A stretch of DNA of 64,000 bases. Origin: Flammula alnicola (taxonomy: Eukaryota > Basidiomycota > Agaricomycetes > Agaricales > Strophariaceae). The notes below the pieces were generated by a model. The model worked only from the letters and a program-made list of their open reading frames with translations, had not been told where the DNA came from and ran no database searches. This document shows positions 13,741 through 25,696 of this stretch, piece by piece. The translations under genes were made by a program, and so were the position numbers. The stretch spans positions 458,075 through 522,074 of the forward strand of contig JADNRV010000013.1 in assembly GCA_015499995.1 (NCBI GenBank), read 5' to 3'. Position 1 is the stretch's first letter. Every line of letters begins with the position of its first letter.

Positions 13741-14620
13741 TTAGACTGCGCAGGCATAGCTTCGAGCTTCATGGCTGGAGTTAAGGCTGGAGTCACTTTG
13801 AAGACTGTCATGTTGTTTGGTATCCTGTTTCTCAACGTCTCCCGCCCCCGCTGCGGGATCAGTTTGCGCTTTTGAGAATCGACGTACAAGCACTGCGAGC
13901 CCGGAGCCATAGCCGATGACTTGAAAACAAATTCAGAAACTGCTCCAACTCTCAATATAAAACTGACATACCAAGTACAGGAATGGCCCAGCTGAATATA
14001 TTCGCGAACACAACGATTGTGGTGCACACAGCCCCCTGATCAAGATCGATATCTTCAGGAAATTAGATTACCGGAAATTTTCAGCAGTCGCTCGGATCTA
14101 ACTCACTGGGAGAAAAGCATTTGAACGACGGGCTTTTGAGAGCAAACAAGAGCGCGATTCCACAATGTGCAAGAATAAGAAACAGAATGCGAGCAGCATC
14201 GAGCCACGGCCTGAATGGATGTAAAAGGCTACATGCACGGAGTTTAACAATCCGTTAAAAGATTAGGATGGAATGGACTTGCAGTATTGGAAGCATTATG
14301 ACTGTGACAGTATCAATAAACAGCATGATTAGAATTAAAGCACCTGTTCTCTGCGGTCAGCCGAATATCAAGAATCAAAGCAAAGATAATCACGTTCGAC
14401 ATGGTTTAAGAGGTCCCATTGGGCGAAAACAACGACACAGATGAGGATGATCCACAGGAAGCTCAAGAATATGATACAGCCTACATGTTAATCTCAGCTC
14501 TGGCTATAATGTCAATATTCTGGAAGAAAACTCACTGAAGGCAATGGAGCGAAGCCGAAGAAATAAAGTGGGTTGAGATGATTGAATTTGCTCGCCGGGA
14601 ATTTGTTTGACTTCCTGCAT
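13741..14620 (-). CDS. Unknown small four-pass membrane protein
   Basis: I do not recognise the family. Six exons join cleanly to about 200 residues. The start at 14620 gives MQEVKQIPGEQIQSSQPTLF, followed by helix 1 (SCIIFLSFLWIILICVVVFA), helix 2 (LILIMLFIDTVTVIMLPIL), helix 3 (LDAARILFLILAHCGIALLF), a loop with NIDLDQGA, and helix 4 (TTIVVFANIFSWAIPVLG). The soluble tail is polar (KQDTKQHDSLQSDSSLNSSH) and ends YACAV at 13741. The third intron (14211-14282) begins with GC instead of GT, in the context GCAAGT, and keeps the frame. The topology is tetraspanin- or MARVEL-like, but no diagnostic Cys motif is seen. Confidence 0.7.
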
Positions 14621-15927
14621 GGTCGTGAGATGGAACTGCCAGCGAGTCGAGGGGCCGTCGTGATTATCGTATATGTAATAGTCGTGGATGTTGGAAAGGA
14701 TTCGTCGATGGGAAAAGAATGAAATACTTCGCTCAACTACCAGAGAAGACGAGTATGGGTCTAAGAAAGAAATGAAGTTCAGAAACCAAGATGGGAGACG
14801 GTGGCTTGCACTAGGAAGACATGGGTGGCATTGTTCGAAATGCCTCGTGCATGTCTACTCGAGTAAGGCCTATATTTAGAAAACAAAAACGCGCCACCCG
14901 CAGTCACGTGGTCAATCCTTATTTGCTCACTGGCAGCGTTGTACAATGTTACTGTTGCACAACCTTGTACAACTTAGCTCAAGCTTCAAACCTCCCACTG
15001 TATCATACTTGGGATATTTGCATCAAAGCATCAGTTACTTTCTAACGCTCGACACAACTGCACCTATCCCATCTGACTCCTTTCACTAAACGTTGCTCGC
15101 TTAAATCACAGCCTGAGCAGTGGTAATGGACGTTTGAAAGCCGAACATTTAGTTCACTGGCTTGCCGAATTGCCCTGTTTGCATGAGGCGAGGCTTTCAG
15201 CCCCATTTCGCCTTTATTTACACTTTGATACCAACCTAATAAGAGATCTACGCAGCCTTCGTGGATAACGATGCGCGAGTTCCGTAACATTTCACAGCAA
15301 AGAGGTCCGACAATTCTTGACTAGCGCTCTTGGGGTTGTTAATGAACTTTGGCGCTCAGGCTAAAATGATATTATGCAGTACTTTCTCGTTGGCAAATAA
15401 ACTGCCCGGTGCGTGCTCGGGGCCTTTGATTTTTTTCAAGTTAATGATCTAAAATTAACAACCAGCTCCCCCAAAGATTAGCCGGCCTTTTCGAAATTCA
15501 GCATAAGTACAGTATATGATATTAACCTTACAGTCAATGCCAGTGATGCAGCAAAGGAAGCGCCTCATACGCGGCCGATGGATCGGCCTCCCAAAACCTG
15601 AAGCAAGTGGGGCCGCAGAAGCTGCAGGTGGGTCCAGTGTGACCAAGAAACGACTCGGAAAAATCAATTGCGCAGAGCTCTGTCAATATATATATTCCTA
15701 ACGGTAACCTTGCTCCATTTCCGGTCCTCTCTGCTCCCTACGCAACTAACGTTATTTTTTGACGTCTTTTATGCTTATGCTTCCTCCTTCTCATTTGGGA
15801 ATGATTTTATGAATGGACATGTTGATTTATGATACTTATTACCAGTGGTATCGCTATCAATGTATATATCTTGTGTCGGCTTCCAGGTATAAATACACTA
15901 TACAGTTCTGATTCATGATGGCACTGC
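14621..15927. other. Intergenic, 1.3 kb
   Basis: Holds the promoter of the four-pass protein (upstream of 14620) and the 3' side of kynureninase. Frames at 15042-15290 (-) and 15516-15701 (+) have no visible domain and no support. I see no gene or strong repeat. Confidence 0.5.
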
Positions 15928-17840
15928 TCAGACACATGTCATAGAGGCAAGGACCCTTTCCAGAACTTCGGCGGCTTGCTGGCAGTCTTTCAACGTATTG
16001 TACAACGGCGCAGGCGCCAGACGGATCACATCAGGCTCGCGTTCATCGCCGATCACCCCGTATTTCGAGAGGTAATCGAACACTGTCCTCATCGTCTCCG
16101 ATCCAATAGGCAGAAAGAGTAACGACAACTGTGCGCCACGCGCAGAGGGCTCGTCAGGCGTGATGATCGTAAACCCAATCTTCGTCCCCTTTTGCGGCAC
16201 CTCGAACTGTGGAACGAAATATTTCGATTGCTTCAGCAGTTTCTCCAATGCCCCTGTCAGCTGCAGGGAGCGCTCTCTCAGAGGCAGCATCATCCCCGCT
16301 TTTTGGAAGACACGCAAAGAGCCGAGGAGAGAGGCGACTGCGAGCGCACTAGGATTTGACTGTTGAAATCCCTGCGCACCCTTGATAGGCGAGAATTTAG
16401 GCGGCATGGCGAATCGTGTGGCGAGCTCGTGCCCCCACCACCCCGCAAATCTGGAGTGATTGATAGCGTGTTTCAAAACACCGTAATTATTTCATGTATG
16501 CATAAAGATGAACTCACTTGGGTTGTTCAATTTCGTGCCATTTCTGGTGGATGAAGAGGCCCGCGATGCCTCCTGGGCCCGCGTTGACGTATTTGTATGT
16601 GCAGAATACGGCAAAGTCCACGTTCCAATCGTGCAACGAGAGAGGCACGTTTCCGATGGCATGGGCGAGATCCCATCCACAGATACAACCCTAAACTCCA
16701 AAGATATCAATCAGCACAGGAAGCGTGAATCATGAAAATTTAAAATGGGTGGAAAAGAAATAAAGTCGAATAAGGAATAATCAACGCGAGAAAAATAATA
16801 GCAGCTTTTTCGTATTATGGGATTTTACATTCTAATTATGTATAAAAAGTAAAGAATGAGAATTTACCTTATCTTGCGCCTTCTTTGTAATGGCTTGCAT
16901 AGGGAACCATTGTCCGGTGTAGTATTGAACCCCACTGAATAAAACGAGCGCGATGGAGTCCCCTTCCCGGTCGAGAATATCGAGGATGTCCTGCTCTCTA
17001 AGAGTGTATTCGCCCTTCCGAGGAGATACCTCGAGGATGGCCGTAGCCGGGTCGAGACCATGTGCGAAGGCCTGCGACGCAAAAGCATACTACATGAAAA
17101 AGTGAAGCGGACAATGTGCAGGGTTTTTTCATTCTAATGCAAGGAGGGAACTTACTTGATCCGAGGGGAAGGCGTGTGCTTCGCAAAGGATCTTAAAGCG
17201 AGTGGGGATAGGTTTGTAGAAAGAGTCCATCATCAGATGCAAGTTGCTGGTCAACGTGCCCATGCACGCGACTTCTATTTCGCTTGCCCCTATGGACGAA
17301 AGCGTAAGTCTCTCCTCGAATGAACAGGTAGAGATATTAAATTTCTCACCGATGAGCTCTGCGAGCAGGGGGTTGACCTCATCACAGCACTTTACCCAAG
17401 GGCGATTCTGAGGATGGGAAAAGTGTCCTGTGACGGCACTATTAAATGAAATTCATTGGGGTATATGGGAAGGTATGGGAAATATACAGGGCAAGAAATT
17501 CGGGCATGACAAGGAGTACGAAATGTGAGATTATTGACTTCCAAAGAGGGCCGACTGGCGACGGATATGAATGCGCACCGTTTGCCCCATGCGTCTAGCT
17601 CTTCCTGAACTAGTGTAGACGAAGATTGGGATAGCAGCCCAAGAGAGTTCCCACACAAGTATGTGCATTTATTTTCTAGAAAGGTAGCGAATTAGTTTGA
17701 GTATGAAGAGAAGATATGAAAGCAACGGCAACGAGGTACGACATACCGCCATCCGTTCGTAAGGTTGCGCCGATATCCCTGTTGGTTGGGACGATAAAAT
17801 CGTTGCTCAAGGGTATATCAAGGTTATTCTGTGCGGACAT
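15928..17840 (-). CDS. BNA5: Kynureninase
   Basis: A PLP enzyme that cleaves kynurenine or 3-hydroxykynurenine to (3-hydroxy)anthranilate and alanine, in the pathway from tryptophan to NAD+. The start at 17840 reads [20 protein letters not shown]. Family motifs follow: [30 protein letters not shown]; the Asp-containing cofactor region [20 protein letters not shown]; then [20 protein letters not shown] with the Schiff-base lysine in YKYVNAG. The last exon contains [30 protein letters not shown] and [13 protein letters not shown], and ends at 15928. About 480 residues, intact. It is divergent from, and 247 bp away from, kynurenine 3-monooxygenase, the preceding pathway step. Symbol follows yeast. 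Confidence 0.95.
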
Positions 17841-18087
17841 TGGATACGGGTTTACGAAATATATTCTGAGTTGACCGTCAGAGCGAGAGAGATTTTATGA
17901 GAGAGTTACTAAGATCCGGACTAAGGAAGAGGAGAGATTAGATTAGTATCGTTATCTAATCTAACCAGTAGCGATCGGTCGTCGTCACTCACTTCGGCCG
18001 TACGGCTCCTTGGAAAAATATGATTCCGTTCCGGTTGCAAAATTCGTAGATGCTGACTACTGCACTACATATCTAACCCGTATCTCT
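17841..18087. promoter_or_regulatory. Bidirectional promoter of the kynurenine gene pair
   Basis: A 247-bp spacer between the start codons of kynureninase (minus) and kynurenine 3-monooxygenase (plus). Its size and the shared pathway suggest co-regulation (inference). ATCTAATCTAA-like A/T repeats occur near 17935-17965. No known operator was identified. Confidence 0.6.
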
Positions 18088-20007
18088 ATGTCTACGACAC
18101 CAACATCGAAGAAGGCGATTGTCGTCGGGGCAGGCCCTGTTGGCTGTCTTACTGCACTGGCGCTCGCGAAGCGTGGCTGGTCCGTCGATCTCTACGAAGG
18201 ACGTCCAGGTTAGTCATTCCGCTGATACTGACGCTTGAGTATCATTAGCGTTAGCATTTTTGCCTTTAGCTGATACTCTACTTCGACTGATTTATTTTAG
18301 ATATCCGTCTTGCCTCGTCCAAGGCCGCCATGGAGCAGCGTTCCATCAACTTGGCCATCTCCCACCGGGGTATTGCTGCTTTAGAATCAATCGAACCAGC
18401 GGCGGCCCAGCGATTTCTTCAGTCCGCAATACCCATGCGCGGTCGCATGATTCATAAACTCTCCGGAGAATTAGATAGTCAGCTTTACGACAGAGATGGA
18501 CAGGTGCGTGAAGGGCATTTGTTCCCTTGTTTCATTGTTCAACCCACCCGCTTTATTTCTGTCCTGCGCAGTGTATAAATTCCATCGATCGGTCGCTTCT
18601 CAATGAAGGGCTACTGAAAGACGCAGACGCTTCTCCCAACGTCCGTGTATTTTTCAACCACAGGGTCATTGCGGCCGATTTCGATAAGAAGACAATAGCT
18701 ATCCGCGACACAATTTCCAACACGGAATTTTCGGTAGAGTTTGACCTATGTGTTGGTGCGGACGGCAGTTATTCTATTATTCGACGACAAATGATGCGTG
18801 TGGTTAGGTAAGGCACGACTTCTTTTTTCGTGCCGTTCTGTTGATTTTCCCATCAACTCTCCCTGACATTAACATTCCGTTAGAATGAATTATCAACAGG
18901 AATACATCAGGGACGAATATCTCGAATTGACAATGCCGGCAGGCCGGGACCATAATGGTCAACCGACGTTTCTACTCGACCCGAATCATCTTCACATATG
19001 GCCTCGCCATTCGTTCATGCTCATCGCTCTCCCAAACAAAGTAAAGTCCCATGTGTGACGTTTATGCTTTTTTCATTTAAATTTATTCTTATCAAGGACA
19101 AAACATTTACATGCACTTTATTTGCACCCTCCGCCGAGCTTGATCGCCTCTGTACCGCCGACAGTATACTCTCCTGGTTTAAATTATATTTCCCTGACGC
19201 GGTCCGCGCTATTGGCGAGAAATCACTGGTGGAAGATTTCTTGCAGAATCCCAGGAGTCCTCTGATTTGTATAAAGGTAAATTTATCCTTGGCTTACGAG
19301 CAAGTGAATGTGATTGTAACCACCTGTGTGATATTTTTGGCAGGCAAACCAATACCACTACAAAGATCGCGCCATTATCTTGGGAGACGCAGCGCATTCT
19401 ATGGTTCCTTTTTACGGTCAAGGTTTGAATGCGGGTCTCGAGGACGTCAGAATTTTGTCAACTCTTCTAGATGAGGAAGGGGTTACATCAACACATCCGA
19501 TCTATGATCAGAATAATCAAGATCGACGTTTATCCAACGCCCTTCAACGTTATACAGACACTAGACACGAGGATCTCATCGCCATTTCAGATCTAGCCAT
19601 GAATAACTAGTGGGTCTCTTCTCCATCGCGATCTCGCGGGAAGAGTTGTTGATATATCTCTTGACAGTGTCGAGATGCGCTATTCGGTAACTCTTCTTAG
19701 TTATTTGTTCAGAAAGACGCTGGACAATTGTCTATATTCCCTGACCTCGCCTCGGATGGTTCCTCTGGCAACCCTTATCCCGACACTGGCCACCCGTCCT
19801 TATCCTCCAGGTAAACCTAAAGGATGGCTTCCATTATATACTATGGTCACATTCCGGCCGGATATCAGTTACGCTATTGTGAAGCAAAAGGCAGCACGCC
19901 AGTCAACCATCCTGACTGGGTTAAGCTGGATAGGAGTATCTGTGTTTGGGGCGGCGGGAGCGTGGCTAACACGAAAAATGTTGGTATATTATTTACGACG
20001 ACAGTAA
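18088..20007 (+). CDS. BNA4: Kynurenine 3-monooxygenase
   Basis: A flavoprotein of the mitochondrial outer membrane that hydroxylates kynurenine with NADPH and O2. The start at 18088 ([20 protein letters not shown]) places the FAD-binding GxGxxG motif at residues 12-17; an in-frame ATG at 18010 would add 26 residues. Next come [20 protein letters not shown], then [12 protein letters not shown], and the second FAD motif [20 protein letters not shown], split by an intron from [16 protein letters not shown]. The C-terminus contains a hydrophobic segment ([18 protein letters not shown]) before [10 protein letters not shown], consistent with a tail anchor. About 500 residues across six or so exons; no breaks. 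Paired head-to-head with kynureninase. Confidence 0.95.
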
Positions 20008-20133
20008 ATGAACGTCAAACCTTGTTATCCCAGAACAGCGGGCATGATTCCAATATATCTGTCTTCCAGCAGCATTGGCTGCGTAATTGTGCCGAAGAAT
20101 AATCAACAGGCTGAAGGGCTCCAGGGGCTGAAT

Positions 20134-20431
20134 CTAGAAGTTCTCCAGAAGCCCTCGAATCTCGTCAGCGGTGTCATCTTCCCATGACTTCTTTAGAGCG
20201 TGTTTGTTGATTCGTCTCCTTGGTCGTCATATCTCCAAAAGAATAATTCAACATGAGGCTCACAGGGCTGGTAAAGAAAGTGGGCTGTACACAAATACAC
20301 ACCTGTTCTAAGAAGATGGGGTAGGATCGTATGTACAATACCGTAAATAACGAGTGGAAAGCGGTGATAATATTTGTCCGTTTCATGTAGTTCAACTTGG
20401 CGAAGGAAGTCGGGGAAATCATGTCGGTCAT
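20134..20431 (-). CDS. Tiny single-pass membrane protein, unknown
   Basis: Unrecognised. Two exons join to about 67 residues: MTDMISPTSFAKLNYMKRTN, then a hydrophobic run (IITAFHSLFTVLYI), then SYPIFLEQV. An intron with an AG acceptor near 20220 leads to RRINKHALKKSWEDDTADEI and RGLLENF, with the stop at 20134. The amphipathic, charged C-terminus after one helix resembles small organelle membrane subunits, but I cannot name a family. It lies tail-to-tail with kynurenine 3-monooxygenase and 121 bp downstream of the AT-hook gene on the same strand. An upstream non-coding or coding exon is possible, since an acceptor-like CTTAG precedes the start. Confidence 0.5.
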
Positions 20432-20551
20432 AAGTTGCCTAGACTAAGGATGCACAGCATAGGGAGGAGTTCAAGATAGAAGGCCAAGCGACTGGTAGAA
20501 AAGAAAAGTAGAGGGCGGTCGAGATGGGTGAGATCGAGGACCGACGTACAA

Positions 20552-21178
20552 CTAAGCTGTCGCCTTCTTCGGTGGTCGCCCTCGTTTCTTCTTCGTGCTC
20601 GATTCGCCTGTATCGCCACTATTTGTAGCTTCCCCTGCTGCGGGTTTAGGTTTGGGAGGTCGTCCCCTCGGTCGTTTCGCAGGTGGTTCCTCGCCTGCGT
20701 CTTCTTTCTTCTCCTGCGAATACATACAGAAAATCAACGTGGGTTCTCCGAACAGAGAACAAGGACGAGAAGCAGTAACGTGGGTGAGATGCTTACTTTC
20801 GGGGGACGGCCGCGTTTCCGTTGGACAGTCGGTGTGGTGGGACTGTCAGGAGCAGACGACGATGCGCCTGCTTTCTTGTTCTTACTACCCTTTGGGCGAC
20901 CCCGGCCGCGTTTGGCAGGTGTAGCGTTTGAAGCGCCTGGATAAATATAACAAAATCACCTCTCGCCATTAGCACGGATGTTCCTATCGGCCTTCATCGA
21001 GTTGGGACGCAAGAAAAAGAGGGCTTGAAATGCGCATGCGCACGCGGAAATTAGCGGAAGGCGAACGTGTGCTCTTACCAGGCTCTGCGTCATCTGTCGC
21101 ATGGTTGGGATCTGCTAGTTCGTCAACCGACTGCTTATCCACGTTCTCATCGTGTGCCTCCTTCGGGGACGTCGACAT
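20552..21178 (-). CDS. AT-hook DNA-binding protein (HMGA-like)
   Basis: A small basic nuclear protein of about 135-140 residues that should bind the minor groove of A/T-rich DNA. Three exons: MSTSPKEAHDENVDKQSVDE with an acidic N-terminus; a second exon with AKRGRGRPKGSKNKK and QRKRGRPPK; a third with AKRPRGRPPKPKPAAG and KKKRGRPPKKATA before the stop at 20552. That makes four GRP-core AT-hooks separated by Ser/Pro/Ala-rich linkers. The start at 21178 is preferred because translation from further upstream adds a proline-rich stretch unlike the rest. Family assignment rests on the hooks alone; the target is unknown. Confidence 0.8.
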
Positions 21179-21690
21179 TGGGTATGCGGCGCGCGATGAC
21201 GGCGTTGGGGGCAGGGGTAAGGGAGGTTGGCCGCCCTGGGATGGAACTGGTTCGAGAAAGAGGAAAGGAAGTGGGGAAAAGATGAGAGGGCCGGCTTTAA
21301 TGAACAATTCCCTGCCGTTTTTAGAACAAATCGAAAATGTATTGTTCCCTCACGTCCATTTGTGAGCCAAACCCAGATTTTTATTATTATCGTTGAAGCA
21401 ATCTTCCTGTTCGTAGCCTTTTTACCCCTGATTTTGGGGGGGGGGGGGTTAGTTACTCACGTAATGAAATGTTGTTGAACAGGAGAAAGCCGAATTTGGC
21501 GGCGAGAGCCAATGTCGGGGCGGTGACTGCCACAGGCAACCTTGGATCATGCAAGCACATGGAAATCTGCCAGCGTTGGCATTCCTCAATTATCCAATGC
21601 TCCCCCTTATTTTCCGCTCGGATATTTCTCCTTTTTTCATCAGGAATTAGTTACGCCAACCGCCGATCAGAACGATGACATCGAAGAAAG
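21179..21690. promoter_or_regulatory. Spacer between AT-hook gene and OS-9 gene, with a 12-G run
   Basis: A 512-bp region upstream of two divergent genes. An uninterrupted run of 12 G lies at 21437-21448. It should hold both promoters; no other motif is recognised. Confidence 0.5.
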
Positions 21691-23909
21691 TTGAAATATC
21701 AATTCAGCGCGGCCTTATCCCGCGGGGCATCAATATTGGAGCCGAGTTTCAATTATATCACAACGGCATACTCGGCATCCTCCACGACATCACTTCCCCT
21801 CATTCACTGCTCTCCTCCTCTTAATGCGCGTCTGTTCTTAATTGCTGCTTGCCTCGCGACTGCCTCTGCCCGTCTCCTCCACTCTCTCCCAGAGGATACC
21901 TATGCCTTCCCCAAGTTTCGTGTCGCCTTTCTAAATGGCCTCCCTGTCCTCAACCAGACTGCTGAGCGATGGCTGAGAGAAGGTCTCCGCGGTGGTGAAC
22001 TAGAGTTTCTTGACCAACCATGGAAGGACGGCGACTGGAGCCCATCCTCACACCCAAAAGAAATTGGTGCAGGTGATGATGAACCACCCACCCACGAACC
22101 TGTGTCCTCCAGCCCTGACGTATGTCTTCGCTTTCCAACACCCATCCCACAACTCAAAAACTCTATGCCAGTCCCCACCCCCAGTGAATAGCGATTATGC
22201 ACTAGAGCACATGAAGATGGGACCGTGGGACTCATACCTCTGTCTAATACCTAAACCCTTGGAGAATATTCCTTCACTCCAGGAAGAGGATTCGGACGCC
22301 GATGTGACGCCAGCACGAAGCTGGTCCCTGCTTCAGCCACTCTCCGGAACATGTCTTTACGTGTGTTCTCATTTGACTTCGGAATGTCGGTCCAATCTAA
22401 CCTTAACTTGTTCTCTCCACCAAAGCACCGTCAAGGCTGGTTCACCTATTCCTACTGCCATAACGATGAAATCCGACAATTTAAAGAGTTGGTTCCCGCG
22501 CAAGGTCGTTTTCCAGGTAATTTCTCCGCCCCTCTTTCCCATTCTCGTCTCGCCGCGCTGTTGTATTTTAATTCTCCGGTGAAACCCCCGTATTCTTCTC
22601 TCACCCCTTTTGAAACCAATCAATCCTCCTTCCTTAGTTCTCCCTGATTTCCTTTTTTTATCCGCGTTCTTATTCATTTTGTCCAATATTTTCCCATTTG
22701 GAAGCAAGGGACGGGCCTTGGCGGCCTCTTCTTTCGCTAAAACTATGCGTTAACATCAGTGGTGTTCCCTGGGACAAACTTCCATCATACACCAGCTTTT
22801 GGACGTTTTACTGATTCTGATTGTCCACAATTTATTTATTATTATAATGCAGGGACGTACAAGCCAGAAGAGGACCCTGAGGTAATTGTTAACCTGAATG
22901 TTTATAGTTCATTGCATTGACCTTGTTCCTAAATCATTTAGTGGGAATCCTATACTTTAGGCCGCGCTCCTCGTAATCCGGAGCCTGGGGCAGACTTGAC
23001 AGTGGCTGAACAAAGTGCCCAAGCGGCCAATTTAGAGCTCGCCCGGAGTGCTGGTTCACGATATCTCGTGCAAAGATGGGCCGACGGGACCACTTGTGAC
23101 AAGACAGGCAACCCTCGTGAAGTGGAAGTTCAGGTGAATTTTATAGTTTTCGCATTTGCTATAATTTCGCTCACGGCGTCTGATTTTATTTATTTGAAAA
23201 TCTCTCTGCTTTGCCCACCTGACGTCGCCTTATTTTGCCCTCCGGCCCCCCTCTATCCATTTCGACCACGACACGACAAACCGTGTGTGCGGACATGTGC
23301 TATACTTAGTTCCACTGCTCGATGGAAATGACAGACCACGTCTTGTTTGTGAAGGAAACGAAAACGTGTTCGTATGTGCTCGTAGTGCATACCCCACGTC
23401 TCTGTGGAGAGCCGGGATTTAAATCTCGCCGTGACGCGGGAGGCGAAGCCGAGATACGCTGTCGCGAAATCGTCGACACCCAGCCGCAAGGACAGATCAA
23501 CCTGCCGAAGGCTGACCACCCGGTCAAGTTCCCACTACGCAAAACTGTCCTCCCTGCAGCGCAAGCAGCGGCGAAGGGCGACAAGGGCACCGGTAGCGGG
23601 GAGCCGCTGACGGCCAAGGAGAAGATGTTCAACGACTTTCTACGCAAGACCTTGGAAGCACTCGTCGCATCGGACGGAGTGACTGCTACAGGCAACGAGG
23701 TTGAGGGCGAATTCGTTCTCGAGATGGAGGACGCAGACGCATCGTCGATCGAGAGCGACCGGCTCATCGATGCACTCCGGGCTGCGGGTTACAACGTCCA
23801 AACGGAGGTCATCAAGGTCGATCCCGACAAGAATGGCAAAAAGGGCGATAAAAAGCAGGAAAAGAAGGTGCCCGGCAGGAAACCAGATCCACGGCGAGAT
23901 GAGCTATAG
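21691..23909 (+). CDS. OS-9/Yos9-type ER lectin of ERAD
   Basis: Recognises trimmed N-glycans on misfolded ER proteins and hands them to the HRD ubiquitin ligase. A hydrophobic segment (ARLFLIAACLATASARLL) fits a signal peptide, but the only in-frame ATG (21691) lies about 45 codons upstream, so a short 5' exon or an unusual N-terminus is possible. The family start SLPEDTYAFPKFRVAFLNG follows. The MRH domain is assembled by splicing: PLSGTCLYHRQGWFTYSYC, then DEIRQFKE, then GNPREVEVQFHC, and VKETKTCSYVLVVHTPRLC, which supply the Gln, Arg, Glu and Tyr of the sugar site. The C-terminus is charged and ends RRDEL, an HDEL-like retrieval signal as in yeast Yos9. Stop at 23909. Confidence 0.88.
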
Positions 23910-25696
23910 TCGACGCTTTTGTAGATCTCTGGGCATGCACTTGCTTTTTTTGCTTTCTGTACTTTTACGAACTAGCGTAACGCTTAAAGTTATAATTATT
24001 CTAGGGGGAGTGCTCGCGGGAGTTTACTTTCCTCTCAGAGATTTGAATATGAGAAATCTCTGTACGGTTATGGTAATGTCTCTGCAGTCTTATTGTAGCT
24101 CTAAAGACGTGTATATTTTTATGATCAAGTTATACAGTCTCTGTCGGGCCCGAGAGAGGACAAGAGATTGGTGCAGATAGACATTGGCTAATTCAATTGC
24201 GCACTTACCAAGGTTCGGAATTCATTGAATTAGTAGAAAACCGTTCCAAGACTTTCTCGCACTCCGTTGTGTTGCTTGACATGGCTTCGACTTGGACCGT
24301 GGCTGCCATCATGCCTGCAAGTCAATTTACAAATAGAGAGGGGTAATACATATTACACACACACAAGTAGACATCTTACCAATGCACATCTGTCGACGAA
24401 CTCTAGGGCGTGTGTGTGGCAGGCGAGGTTCTGGATTTTTTTAATTACCGTCCACGGAGCAGGATGGTACCTCCGAAGGGCACGTTGCGTGATTATTTCG
24501 AGGACGGACTCGCAGGGTGGGGTTCAGGTCAATTGCCAACTGCGGCAACTGCGCATATGCGATCAGCATTCTGTGCTTTTCGTTGATCGTGAGGCTAGTG
24601 AGATTCAGAAGGACAGACTCCCAGAAACTCGCGTGATTTCCTATGCCAGTGTGAGTGAGAAGAAAGGTCGAGGCAAACCCCACAGGCAGTTGCAAGAGGC
24701 AAGAGGGGTAAAATAGATATTATAACGAGAGAAAAAAATAGTATTGGATCCAGTATAAATTCGAACCGAAACATGCATATGCGCGTAGTGACACTGACAT
24801 AACAAAAAAGGGAGTCTGCAGGCAGGAGGACACCGACATGTAGAAAAAATGTAAAGAGTAAAAGACAAGAAGAAAAAATTCTAATGGCATGTAAACAGCG
24901 TAGGTTTATGTAAAGAAGAAGAAAAAATAATAGGAGGCTTTGTAAAACCAAGAAAGGAAGGAAAATGTACCTCGAGTTGTCCCATGGCAGTTGTAATACT
25001 AAGAGCTGTAATAGTAGACGCATGGAGGGCGAACAGTTGTATAGAAGAGGGGCAAAGGAAAGAACAATATAAAAAAAGAAGATAGGTAATAGATATGTAA
25101 GGGGCGGAGAACGAGAACGGGGCGGAGATGGAGAGTGTCTTCAAGATACGCGTAGAGTTACGAGCGTCGGCATGCAAATCATGTCAGATCGTGAATTCGC
25201 GGAGAGAGGTCGAGTGTGCGTGCTGGAGTTGACAGGCCAGTCAGGCGGGCAGGAGAAGGCCAGCAGACGGCTGCGCAAGAAGGCGATGCGTGCGCGGATA
25301 GATGGACGCGCACGCAAGACGACAGATTAAGTAGGTAAAGTGGGAAGGGTCCGGGTGGGCACAGGCATGACGAATGTGTGAGAGAGTAAAAAACAACGGC
25401 GACGGCGATGGCGGCTACGACGAGGACGACGAGGACGATGATAACAAGGAAACGGGCAAGGCTCGGCGCAAGGAATAATTACGGGGAAGGGGTAGGTGGC
25501 GAAGACGAAGGAATAAGAGATGAAGCATATAACAAGAGAGAAAAACACAAAATAAAATCCAAGCCCGCCCGCATCCTCTCGCCAAAACGTGCCACACCCA
25601 AACCAATCACCGTCATTGTCATCGTAGTCATCGTAGTCGTCTCTCCTGTGCCGCGCATCCCTCCAACTTTCCGTTTCCGTTTCCCCCACCCCACCC
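23910..25696. other. Gene-free stretch, 1.8 kb
   Basis: Lies between the convergent 3' ends of the OS-9 gene and the HRK1-like kinase gene. The part 24700-25150 is purine-rich on the plus strand, and 25390-25700 carries GAC/GAT-rich low complexity. Open frames here (24267-24716 plus, 24595-25023 minus) are compositional. No gene supported. Confidence 0.5.

Noticed and set aside
24267..25177. Overlapping frames on both strands between OS-9 and the kinase
   Set aside because: Purine- or pyrimidine-rich stretches produce long Leu/Phe/Ser frames; nothing conserved is visible.
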